DNA from: a virus
Direction: 5' to 3' (one strand)
IMG/VR virus record: IMGVR_UViG_3300048587_000139
Coordinates: 1-25,407 of that record
DNA: 25,407 bases
Positions 13,748-22,561 of this stretch are shown one piece after another. Positions within the stretch are counted from its first letter, which is position 1. Each line of letters opens with the position of its first letter. Under the pieces are notes generated by a model that worked only from the letters and a program-made list of their open reading frames with translations, was not told the DNA's origin and did not search any database. The position numbers and the translations under genes were made by a program.

Positions 13748-15256
13748 ATGATAGGAAATCCAAATACCTCTTTCCAAAATCAGAACAACAATTATTACAG
13801 AGTTCTACACGGCGAGAGTTTTGACGACAAAGGGTACACAAACAATATATCCTTAACACAGGCAAGGATGACAAATCCTGATAGCCTAAACCCTGTAATT
13901 ACTCACTTAATGGGTAAAGAAAGTAAGAAGTTTCCACTATTGTTCTTAACAGAAGGACAGCTAGGAGGAGTTCAATACAAAGAAATAGAAGATGTAGAAT
14001 ACGATTGGCCTGTATTTGGTAGATTGCGTACTACAGACCAAGTAGTAAAGCATAACTACCAAACTGGAGATAAACCCGGTTATGGAGGTGTACCAGTAAT
14101 AGTTACTTTTAAAACTCAATGGTTTAAGAACCAACACAACGTTACCTCTCCTAATGGAGTTGTTTGTCGAGTATTATCTAAGACTAAAGTATCAGAAGGA
14201 TTTGAATATAGCTTAGATATTGTTCGTAGAAATAACGAAGCCTATGTACCATTAAGTGAACTAACAGCAGGTACAGCTTGGTCAATGTCAGGTGGAGCAA
14301 ACGTAGCTGAAAGTTACTCATTCGGAAACGAAAGTAACAAACAAATGCCAGGTAAGCTAAAGAACCAAATTGGTATTCTTCGTAAATCATATGAAATAGG
14401 TGGTAACGTATCTAATAGAACAGTTACTTTCCAATTCAGTGAAGGAGGAAAAACTACCAATTACTACTTACCATTTGAAGAGTGGCAACACGAAATCCAA
14501 TTCAAACAAGCGATAGAAGAGAGCCTTTGGGATAGCCAATACAACCGTAATGAGAACGGACAAATTATGAACTTTGACCCGGACACTCAATTACCAATTC
14601 CTTACGGTGCTGGACTAATCCAACAAATACCAAATGTTGATACATATGGTATCCTTACTACTAACAAACTGCAACAAGTAATAGGAGATATTATGTTCGG
14701 TGCTACCGATACAGATAATATGAATATTACCTTGTTCACAGGTACTGGTGGTAAGAGAGAGTTCTCTAATACCCTGTTGAAGGATGCTGCATCTTGGTCA
14801 GTATATGATGGTTCATTAAATAAAACCATTACAGGTTCTCCAACTAATCTAGTATATGGAGCATACTTTACTCAATTCCGTCACGTAGACGGTCATATGA
14901 TTACCATAAAAGACCTACCAATTCTAGACCACGGAGGTAGAGCACAAAACGCCCCAAGACACCCTATTACTGGGTTGCCTATGACTAGTTACGAAATGCA
15001 CTTCGTAGATATGACTAACTACGAAGGACAAAACAACGTACAACTAGTAAGTCAAAAAGGACGTTCTCTTATTCGAGGTATCGAACAAGGTATGACTCTT
15101 ATTAAAGGTTTGAACTATGGTGACTACAAAGGAAACTCAATGGATATTAAACTATCCACTTCTCAAGATAAGTCAGCTATTCACTACCTTAAGACTTGTG
15201 GTGTAGCATTACGAAGAAATACTCACTGTTTCTCATTCTATTGTAATCTATCTTAA
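13748..15256 (+). CDS. Major capsid protein (HK97 fold, crAss-like type), 502 aa
   Basis: It forms the icosahedral shell. Length of about 500 aa, position after portal and scaffold, and sequence character (N-terminal arm, beta-rich body with KFPLLFLTEGQ, long spine-helix-like stretch around EEWQHEIQFKQAIEESLW) fit crAss-like capsid proteins. Codon use is richer in C-ending codons (AAC, TAC, TTC) than neighbours, as expected of the most abundant virion protein. It is bounded by a palindrome upstream and an intrinsic terminator downstream, so it may be transcribed separately. No protease or delta domain is obvious. Confidence 0.82.
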   Translation: MIGNPNTSFQNQNNNYYRVLHGESFDDKGYTNNISLTQARMTNPDSLNPVITHLMGKESKKFPLLFLTEGQLGGVQYKEIEDVEYDWPVFGRLRTTDQVVKHNYQTGDKPGYGGVPVIVTFKTQWFKNQHNVTSPNGVVCRVLSKTKVSEGFEYSLDIVRRNNEAYVPLSELTAGTAWSMSGGANVAESYSFGNESNKQMPGKLKNQIGILRKSYEIGGNVSNRTVTFQFSEGGKTTNYYLPFEEWQHEIQFKQAIEESLWDSQYNRNENGQIMNFDPDTQLPIPYGAGLIQQIPNVDTYGILTTNKLQQVIGDIMFGATDTDNMNITLFTGTGGKREFSNTLLKDAASWSVYDGSLNKTITGSPTNLVYGAYFTQFRHVDGHMITIKDLPILDHGGRAQNAPRHPITGLPMTSYEMHFVDMTNYEGQNNVQLVSQKGRSLIRGIEQGMTLIKGLNYGDYKGNSMDIKLSTSQDKSAIHYLKTCGVALRRNTHCFSFYCNLS

Positions 15257-15270
15257 TTAATTAGTGAGTT

Positions 15271-15299
15271 AATAGGGAGGCTCTAGAAGTCTCCCTATT
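15271..15299 (+). terminator. Intrinsic terminator-like hairpin after the capsid gene
   Basis: AATAGGGAG (15271-15279) and CTCCCTATT (15291-15299) form a 9-bp stem with an 11-nt loop, followed by ATATTTAATTT. It lies 15 nt after the capsid stop. It could end or attenuate transcription between capsid and downstream genes. Confidence 0.65.
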
Positions 15300-15346
15300 A
15301 TATTTAATTTGAAAACAAACAAAAACATATATTTAATATCATTATT

Positions 15347-16567
15347 ATGTCTGAGCAAACACAAACACAAAAAGATACTTCAAAAGAAGAAACTAAAAGT
15401 GGAATTGAGCAAAACACAAAAACTACGGCTAAAACTATTCCACAAGAAGATGCGAAAAACACTCCTTCCGAAGCGGTGAAACAAGCAGTAGACCAAGCTA
15501 ATCAGCTTAATCAAGGGGTTGTAAACGAAGAAGCTAAAAGGTTAGCAGAAGCTAGAATACAAGCGATAGCCGAGGAAAATAAAAGTAAAAGAGAGGAAGA
15601 CTCTACTACTAAGTATATAGTAAAGATAGAATGTTCTATTAGGAGAAAGCCAGGATTAACAGGATTACCCGGAGCCGATATAAAAGACAGACTTCTAAAA
15701 CTCGGTGCATCTTTAGATACAGTAACAAGAGGAGCACTTAAAGGAGTTACAGGAGAATTAGAAAAGCTTATAATGCCTGATATAGTAGGCGTAAGTGCAA
15801 ATGATTATGGCTTTAAAGAAGCTACAGAACAATACTGGTCTAATATAGGGGTAAATATTCCTTCGGACGAGGACTTCCAAAAAGAACAAGAAAAAGGAAG
15901 ACTTATAAATATTACTCTTATAGTAAAAGGCAGTCTATTAAAAGAAAAGATAGATACTACTTTAGCAATTAAAGAAAAAATGGCAATAGTAGAAGAAGGA
16001 GCTAAATCAGGTAAAATAGAAATAGACAACTCTAGCTTTTCAGACTTCTTATTATTAGCCTTTGCTTTAAAACATTCTAGAGTAGCTGCAACACCCGAAT
16101 TAGTAGGTAACTCTCCTAAAATACAGTTTTATATCTTTAACAAAGCCACTGCTGTAAAAGCTGGAATTAATAGTATTCAACTACGTAATAAAGCCATTAA
16201 GTTATTTGATGCTATGCAACACGATACAGACTTATTAGATGCAGTACTTATTCTATTTAAAGAAGAACCTACTTCATTTGACACTATTGCAGAAAAAGTA
16301 ATAGCTGTTGATGAACATTATATGAAGACACCGGAGAATATGAACAAATTTATAAACTTTGTTACAGATGATAACTGGAGAACTAAAACTTTAATTAAAG
16401 TAGCAGTAAACAAAGGTAAATTAAGTAATCCTGCTAATACAGATACTTATTACTATAACTCTGTTCTATTAGGTAAAACTTTAGATGAAACTGTATTATT
16501 TTTGAATAGTGGTACATCAGACGCTAATAATATTAAACAAACTTTGAAACAAGAAATAAACATTTGA
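15347..16567 (+). CDS. Probable virion structural protein, 406 aa
   Basis: ATG at 15347 to TGA at 16565-16567. The first 90 residues are Lys/Glu/Gln/Thr-rich and disordered or coiled-coil (for example EEAKRLAEARIQAIAEENKS). A mixed alpha/beta body follows from about TTKYIVKIECSI onward, with helical segments in the C-terminal half. No enzyme motif or membrane segment. It starts after the capsid terminator, so it may have its own promoter. Its neighbours suggest a head or connector component; the family is not recognised. Confidence 0.65.
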   Translation: MSEQTQTQKDTSKEETKSGIEQNTKTTAKTIPQEDAKNTPSEAVKQAVDQANQLNQGVVNEEAKRLAEARIQAIAEENKSKREEDSTTKYIVKIECSIRRKPGLTGLPGADIKDRLLKLGASLDTVTRGALKGVTGELEKLIMPDIVGVSANDYGFKEATEQYWSNIGVNIPSDEDFQKEQEKGRLINITLIVKGSLLKEKIDTTLAIKEKMAIVEEGAKSGKIEIDNSSFSDFLLLAFALKHSRVAATPELVGNSPKIQFYIFNKATAVKAGINSIQLRNKAIKLFDAMQHDTDLLDAVLILFKEEPTSFDTIAEKVIAVDEHYMKTPENMNKFINFVTDDNWRTKTLIKVAVNKGKLSNPANTDTYYYNSVLLGKTLDETVLFLNSGTSDANNIKQTLKQEINI

Positions 16568-16568
16568 T

Positions 16569-17624
16569 ATGCTAACTCAAGAACTTCATATAGAGGTAGA
16601 CCTACTTGTACAGAAGTTAGATAGCAATTGGAACAAAGACTTTCAACCACAGGAAGTAGATTGGATACTTAATAATGAAATATTAAAGTTCTTTAAACAA
16701 AGATTAGTAAGACCATCTAATTCAAAAGGTTTAGCAGTTTTCGATACTATCAAAAGGACAGTAGATTTAAGTCCTCTATTAAAAACTAAAAAGTTAGACG
16801 TTCAGTATAATAATAAAGGGGAAGCGGTAGTTAAGCTTCCCCTTAACTATTTAATGTATGTAAGCAGTAATAGTTCTATATGCTGTTCGTGTAACTTAGA
16901 AGAAGCAGTAGGAAAAAAGTATTACACATCAACTTTTCCTCCACTTAAAAAGGGATTAACATCATTTACATCTACAGGAACATTAACTTCCTATACTATA
17001 GACATATTGATAGGGAATACTGCAATAAATCTATTTAGATTGTCAGAAGTACCTGTAGGATATTTACCTTCTGATAACGGAACGGTAAAGAATAGATTTT
17101 TATTAAGAAATGCTATACTAGCTCAATTAAAGCAAAAGACTCCCGCAGGTGTAGATGCAGATTATGATGATAGTAGTAATTCTTTCATTATCAATACCCC
17201 TTATCCGCACTCCATCAAATTCGTTGTTAACGGGGGAGCATCTACATTCGTTGCAAAAGAAGTAAATTATAAATATAACTTCAAATCTAAAAAAGATTTA
17301 AGAAGTGATATACGAATAATAGACGAAGAGTTCAGTAATGAAATAAAACGTTCTTATTTAAGTGGTGCTAAGGACGAAAGTAATATAGGAGAACTAAGGG
17401 AAAAGGAAATATTATTAACGTCTAAAAAAGGTGTTATATTCCAAGACCTATACTTAACGTACTTTTGTAAGCCAACTAAAATAGACTTATATTTAGATAT
17501 ACATTCTGAACTACCTGATGTAGTACTAAAAGAAGTAGTTAATAATGCAGGTGCTACAATACTAGGAATAATAAGTAGTGATACTTATGAAAAGTATAAA
17601 GCAGAAAATATCTTAATAGAGTAA
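16569..17624 (+). CDS. Probable head-tail connector or ring protein, 351 aa
   Basis: The start lies 1 nt after the preceding stop. The N-terminus is helical (HIEVDLLVQKLDSNW), the middle is beta-rich with a Cys cluster (ICCSCN, about 98-103), and the C-terminus reads KIDLYLDIHSELPDVVLKEV then a helix VVNNAGATILGIISSDTY. That C-terminal pattern, an ELPxxxxxEVV helix after a beta strand, is one I associate with connector-type proteins of Bacteroidota phages. Together with its place two genes after the capsid, a ring or connector role is the best guess. Not confirmed by any catalytic or binding motif. Confidence 0.55.
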   Translation: MLTQELHIEVDLLVQKLDSNWNKDFQPQEVDWILNNEILKFFKQRLVRPSNSKGLAVFDTIKRTVDLSPLLKTKKLDVQYNNKGEAVVKLPLNYLMYVSSNSSICCSCNLEEAVGKKYYTSTFPPLKKGLTSFTSTGTLTSYTIDILIGNTAINLFRLSEVPVGYLPSDNGTVKNRFLLRNAILAQLKQKTPAGVDADYDDSSNSFIINTPYPHSIKFVVNGGASTFVAKEVNYKYNFKSKKDLRSDIRIIDEEFSNEIKRSYLSGAKDESNIGELREKEILLTSKKGVIFQDLYLTYFCKPTKIDLYLDIHSELPDVVLKEVVNNAGATILGIISSDTYEKYKAENILIE

Positions 17625-17652
17625 CATAATTAATTAATTTAAACATATAACA

Positions 17653-18849
17653 ATGAATAAAATTATCGTATTAAAAGACGAAGCCTATTTGGCAAAACAA
17701 GGCGGTGGTAGTGTTACTATGAAAACACTAGCCCAATTAAAAAGAGGAGCATTAGCTATTGTAGTAGATGGAGAATTATACAATGGACAAGCAATATCTA
17801 ATAAATCCCAAGTGACCTTTGTAGTAGGTATTGCTCCTACTGCTTCTAGTACATATAATGTAAAGTCAGTCGGACCTATTACACGAAGAGATGTAAAGAA
17901 ACTGAATTTCGTAGCCGGTACAGTAGGACAACCTATGGTATTAGGAATAGGAACAGATGTAGACACTCCTACAGGATTTGAAACTCTTTTGACTGATAAT
18001 ACAGAAGGTACTATGGATATTACCATTAAGAATTTATCTTATAATCATAATATCTCAGCCGGTACTTTTAGTACAAGTGTAACTAAGAAAGCAGGACAAA
18101 CTCCTTCTGACTTTGCAGCCAAAGTATTAGACGCTTTAACTAATGTATCTAATGGCATACCAAAATATGCAACAAAACCGGATTTCTTTGTAGCAGCTTT
18201 AGAAGCTAACGGTGGTGACCCTTATATCACTATTACAGGAGCAAATGAATCTGTAGACTTAAGTATTCATATTCAAGGACTATTAGAAGGAGAAGTGAAA
18301 ATTATAGATGAAGTAATTTATAGCTTAGGTGCTGGAACAGATGTATTACGTACAGAGAAGGATTACTCCGGTAATGAAGGTAATGGCGGTTATGTGGAAA
18401 ATACAGATTTATGGTATAATCAAACTTTTGAAGCTGACCCTGCTCAAACATATAATATTACTAATTTATACTATCAAGCTAAGCATAGCTTCCCTCAAAA
18501 TACAGGAAACTCTGCTTTAATACATATTGAATTTGCTACAATTCCAGAATCAGTAATAGGAGACGTTTTAGTAACATTGTTACAGGAATTGTTTGGAGAA
18601 GCTTATGACGCTGGTAATGGAGAAGTAGTAAGTAAAGGTTTCTATTTAGGTAACTTATCAACATTTGTAGCAGCGGGATACACATTTACATCTGTATTCT
18701 TACCAGCAGTTATAGTATATTTCAATAGCTTAACTGGCTCTACTTTACCATTAAATACAATACAAGCAGATGTAGTTGATGGTATTGCCTCTTTGAACGA
18801 AACTAAATTAGCCAAATTAGTAGAGGAATTTGGCGCAAATCCTGTATAA
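17653..18849 (+). CDS. Probable beta-rich virion protein, 398 aa
   Basis: ATG at 17653 follows a TAATTAATTAATTT-containing gap of 28 nt. The protein is Thr/Val/Gly/Asn-rich and predominantly beta, with few charged clusters and no cysteines, typical of tube, ring or decoration subunits. A C-terminal helix ends the protein (SLNETKLAKLVEEFG). The next gene begins directly after its stop. I do not recognise a family; a tail-tube-like or auxiliary capsid role are both possible. Confidence 0.6.
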   Translation: MNKIIVLKDEAYLAKQGGGSVTMKTLAQLKRGALAIVVDGELYNGQAISNKSQVTFVVGIAPTASSTYNVKSVGPITRRDVKKLNFVAGTVGQPMVLGIGTDVDTPTGFETLLTDNTEGTMDITIKNLSYNHNISAGTFSTSVTKKAGQTPSDFAAKVLDALTNVSNGIPKYATKPDFFVAALEANGGDPYITITGANESVDLSIHIQGLLEGEVKIIDEVIYSLGAGTDVLRTEKDYSGNEGNGGYVENTDLWYNQTFEADPAQTYNITNLYYQAKHSFPQNTGNSALIHIEFATIPESVIGDVLVTLLQELFGEAYDAGNGEVVSKGFYLGNLSTFVAAGYTFTSVFLPAVIVYFNSLTGSTLPLNTIQADVVDGIASLNETKLAKLVEEFGANPV

Positions 18850-18850
18850 G

Positions 18851-21208
18851 ATGTTTGACCTTTCAAGATATACAGAAAGGTTACTTATAAGGCGAGAAGA
18901 TAATGAGGACGATGGAGGAGGGGGCGGTAGTGCCCCTTCTTCTTTTCCTTTCTTTTCTATTAATACTATCAGTGGAGAAAGTACAAAAGTTATTACAAGC
19001 ATTTTTAAGATAGTAAGATATAAAGATGCCTATATAGTAACTAATCTTTCAAATACAACTATAGAATATTATATTACTACTTATTCTTGTACAGAAGAAG
19101 TAGATATAGTAGTATTATCAGGATTATTAGAAGAAGGAAAAATTATTACTATTAATTTGCCTTATGATGGTAACTTTAGATTTAGTATATTATCCGGTAT
19201 TAGTATTGGACAAAGTGTTTGTATATCTCACTATCCTAAATTAATTAAAAAGATAGTAAGAGGTACAAAAGCTATTGTATGTAATAATTGTGATAATATT
19301 CCCTGTAAAGGATGTAAGTCAAAAGAAGAAAAACAATGTCTTATAGCACAAGATACTATTAATTCAATGATAGTACTTAATACATTTCTATCTCCGTTAG
19401 TATCAGGAGGATGTATAGATGTAACAATAGTTAATAGATTTGTAGATGCTGCAATATCAAATTTTAAATGTAGAATACAAAGAGATATTTGTAATGCTAA
19501 TCTTATTACATCAGTAACAGGAGAAGCTAATCCTACTAATATGTGGAGCAAATACTTTATTGCTTTCTATTACTTAGGGTTTTTCTATAGAGAAGCAGAT
19601 TTAGCTTCAGATGCAGAAGAATTAGCTTATATAAAAGATAAGTATGAATATAGTAAAATAAAGAATTGTATATCTGATTTAGGTATATGTCTTGATACGC
19701 TAAAAGATTTATTTGAGGGCTTAGAAGTAGTAATAAAAGAAGATAATAATATAGCTCCTGTAGTAACGGATAAACGAAAAAGCTTGTTACCAGACTTAAG
19801 TGGACCTACTCCAGTATATAATTATCAATTTACTGTAGCAGACTTTATTAACGGCTTTTATGATGCTAATGGAGATAATCCTAGTGAATTATGGATTACA
19901 AGTATTCCAAATGGAGTAACTTTATATAAAAATAACGTAGAAGTTTCAAATTCTACTTTAATAATACCTTACAATCAAGCAAATCAATTAAGAATAGTTA
20001 TTCCTTCTAATGCTGGAAATACTTTTGCACCTATTTTAACTTATAAAGTATCAGATGATAATTCTAATCCTTTATTCAGTAATCAAGGCAAAATATCCTT
20101 TAATTTAGTAGTAACAGGTAATCTTCCTCCTAGTTGTGTAGAGACTATTATTAATACTATTAAAGTAGGACAGACTATAACGTTGACAGCAGCTATGTTT
20201 GAAGGGGCTTTTACAGACCCTGAAGGCGATGATATAGAATATGTTAAAATAGCTACTTCTTCATATGAAGGCTCTATAACTATTAAATTAAATGGAGTAC
20301 CTATAACAAGTAATCAATTAATAGCATTTTCTGATATAGAAGCTGGACTTTTAAAAGCTACTTGTTTGGGAACTGCTGTAGTAGGAAGTTCTTTTAGTTT
20401 TAATTATAGTATGAGTGATACAGGTTCTCACTTATTTACTAATACTTGTAGTAATAACGATACTTCTATTATAGCTAAACTTAGATTTAATATTACAGCC
20501 GCTATAAAAGATGTAGAAGTAAGTATAGAAGCAGAAGAAAGCTATCCTGCTAATACTACTGGTATATCTTTATCAGGAGTTACTAATTTATTAGATGAAG
20601 AAATAGCTTCTATTATTTGGGAATATATATCAGTATTGCCTGATGAAGACTTATATATAGAAAGTCCTACTTCTCTTGATACTAATATAACAGGATTAAC
20701 TAACGGCACAAATTATACCTTTAAGTTAACTGTTGTTTCTAACTTAGGACAAGTAGGTACTACAACTGTTTCTTTTAATGTAGATAATGCAGTAGTTATT
20801 ATAGTTGAAGCAGGAGAAACTACTATAAATTATAACAGTTATTCCGAGATACCACAAACTTTTAAAATAGCAGTACCGGAATATATAACTGCTTATACAC
20901 ATAGTACAGGACTTGCAGCTATGGAAGTTAAGATTACAGGACTTCCTACAACAGGAGGATTATCAATAAATAATGTACCTGTAGAAATAGGAGATACATT
21001 TACTATAGAAAGTTTACTTCTTGATGATACAGCCTTAGTATTTGATACTAAAGCAGCTTCAGAAGAAATATCTGGAAATTACGAAGACTCTTTTAGCTTT
21101 AAAGTATTAGATATAAATGGAGTAGAAAGTAATGAAGTTACGCAGCTTATCCACGTATTTGATATAGATGGCATCTTCGATGACGAATTTGACGATGAAT
21201 TTGAATAA
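18851..21208 (+). CDS. Large tail or fibre protein with Cys cluster and beta-sandwich repeats, 785 aa
   Basis: I start it at ATG 18851, 1 nt after the preceding stop, rather than an in-frame TTG 21 nt upstream. Residues about 15-30 are acidic and glycine-rich. A CxxC-x4-CxxC cluster (C144, C147, C152, C155) could bind zinc. Residues about 165-290 are helical. From about 310 a series of immunoglobulin-like domains (PKD, cadherin or FN3 type) follows, with phrases such as FTDPEGDD and GLTNGTNYTFKLTVVSN, the latter very like FN3. The end is acidic (DDEFDDEFE). Such domains on tailed phages usually bind cell-surface sugars. It precedes two further receptor-type genes. Confidence 0.7.
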   Translation: MFDLSRYTERLLIRREDNEDDGGGGGSAPSSFPFFSINTISGESTKVITSIFKIVRYKDAYIVTNLSNTTIEYYITTYSCTEEVDIVVLSGLLEEGKIITINLPYDGNFRFSILSGISIGQSVCISHYPKLIKKIVRGTKAIVCNNCDNIPCKGCKSKEEKQCLIAQDTINSMIVLNTFLSPLVSGGCIDVTIVNRFVDAAISNFKCRIQRDICNANLITSVTGEANPTNMWSKYFIAFYYLGFFYREADLASDAEELAYIKDKYEYSKIKNCISDLGICLDTLKDLFEGLEVVIKEDNNIAPVVTDKRKSLLPDLSGPTPVYNYQFTVADFINGFYDANGDNPSELWITSIPNGVTLYKNNVEVSNSTLIIPYNQANQLRIVIPSNAGNTFAPILTYKVSDDNSNPLFSNQGKISFNLVVTGNLPPSCVETIINTIKVGQTITLTAAMFEGAFTDPEGDDIEYVKIATSSYEGSITIKLNGVPITSNQLIAFSDIEAGLLKATCLGTAVVGSSFSFNYSMSDTGSHLFTNTCSNNDTSIIAKLRFNITAAIKDVEVSIEAEESYPANTTGISLSGVTNLLDEEIASIIWEYISVLPDEDLYIESPTSLDTNITGLTNGTNYTFKLTVVSNLGQVGTTTVSFNVDNAVVIIVEAGETTINYNSYSEIPQTFKIAVPEYITAYTHSTGLAAMEVKITGLPTTGGLSINNVPVEIGDTFTIESLLLDDTALVFDTKAASEEISGNYEDSFSFKVLDINGVESNEVTQLIHVFDIDGIFDDEFDDEFE

Positions 21209-21225
21209 CCTTTAAAACCTTAATT

Positions 21226-22545
21226 ATGGCATCAGAAATAACAAAAGAAGAACTTATAAATAAGATACTTCAAAAAATAGAAGAAAAAACAGACCCAAAA
21301 AGTATTAAAAAGTTAGCAGTAGGAGAAATACTTAGAGACATAGTAAACTTAATTAATTTCAATATAAAAGATAACTTTTTAATAGATGGAACAAATTTAG
21401 TATCTTTTAAAAAAGATATAATAATTCCAACAGGAGTAGTAACTATTAAAGAACAGGCTTTAGATAGTATAGATGTTGTAGACCTAGAATTTTCCTCTTC
21501 TGTTACCACTTTAGAAAAAGAATGTTTTGCACACAATTCTATAGAAACCTTGAACTTACCTAACACTATTCTTATTATAGGAGAAGCCGCATTTAAAAAT
21601 AATAGAATAGCAACCCTTTCTTTAGGAGAGGGAGTAACTGAAATAGGAGTAGAAGCTTTTGCAAATAATAAAATTGTAGATTTAGTACTTCCTAATAGCT
21701 TAACGACTTTAGGAACATCAGTTTTTGCATTTAACTTAATAGAAACTATTACTTTCGGCACAGGTATAACTTCTTTACCTATTGGTTGCTTTAAAAATAA
21801 TAAACTAACAGGAATAGAAATACCTGAAACTATTACACAATTAGGAAGTGATTGTTTTTCTGCTAATTTACTTACAGCAGTAATACTTCCTTCTACATTA
21901 ACAACAATGGGAACAGGAGTATTTTCTAGCAATCAAATAGAAGAAATAGTTATACCAAGTTCATTACATACTATTTCTACTTCAGCTTTTGCTAATAATC
22001 AATTAACTTCAATAACTATAGAAGAAGGAGTAGTAATAATAGGACCTATGGCATTTTCTAATAATCCTGTTACTTCTATAACTATTCCTGATAGTGTGGA
22101 AGAAATACAAGCTAATGCCTTTTATACAGGTTTCTTAACAACAGTAACATTAGGAGAAGGATTAACTTCTATAGGTTATCGTGCCTTTGCATCAAATCCT
22201 ATAAGTTCTATTACTCTTCCTGCTTCTTTAGAGACTTTAGGACAATACGCATTTGATGGATGTAATTTGACAGAAGTAATAATTCCTGATGGAATAACTT
22301 CCTTAGACACAGGAATTTTTATGGATAATGCTCTTACTTCTGTTACTTTACCTTCTTCTTTAGTAGAGATAGCTGACTACACATTTAACAATAATGCGTT
22401 AACAACAATAACTATACCAAGTACTGTAACTTTTATAGGACGAAAAGCATTTCAAGATAATAATATTACTACAGTAGATGTTCCTATTGGATGTTCAGTG
22501 CATAGTGAAGCTTTTGACCCGGGAGTAACAATAAATTATGTTTAA
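21226..22545 (+). CDS. BspA-like leucine-rich-repeat protein, probable receptor-binding fibre, 439 aa
   Basis: After a helical N-terminus of about 50 residues (EELINKILQKIEEKT, then VGEILRDIVNLINF) the protein consists of about 17 consecutive repeats of about 23 residues, of the Treponema/BspA type: LTSITIPxSLxxIGxxAFxxN, with the AF or CF and following N as markers. This family is common in Bacteroidota and protist surface proteins that bind host or matrix ligands; here it lies between a fibre and a tailspike, so the likely role is host attachment, with the helical part anchoring to the virion. The antisense frame at 21270-21932 is a shadow of the repeats. Confidence 0.85.
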   Translation: MASEITKEELINKILQKIEEKTDPKSIKKLAVGEILRDIVNLINFNIKDNFLIDGTNLVSFKKDIIIPTGVVTIKEQALDSIDVVDLEFSSSVTTLEKECFAHNSIETLNLPNTILIIGEAAFKNNRIATLSLGEGVTEIGVEAFANNKIVDLVLPNSLTTLGTSVFAFNLIETITFGTGITSLPIGCFKNNKLTGIEIPETITQLGSDCFSANLLTAVILPSTLTTMGTGVFSSNQIEEIVIPSSLHTISTSAFANNQLTSITIEEGVVIIGPMAFSNNPVTSITIPDSVEEIQANAFYTGFLTTVTLGEGLTSIGYRAFASNPISSITLPASLETLGQYAFDGCNLTEVIIPDGITSLDTGIFMDNALTSVTLPSSLVEIADYTFNNNALTTITIPSTVTFIGRKAFQDNNITTVDVPIGCSVHSEAFDPGVTINYV

Positions 22546-22561
22546 TTTTAATTAAAAGACG

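Noticed and set aside
21270-21932. 220-aa - strand ORF
   Set aside because: It is antisense to the leucine-rich repeats; the repetitive composition keeps the reverse frame open without evidence of function.
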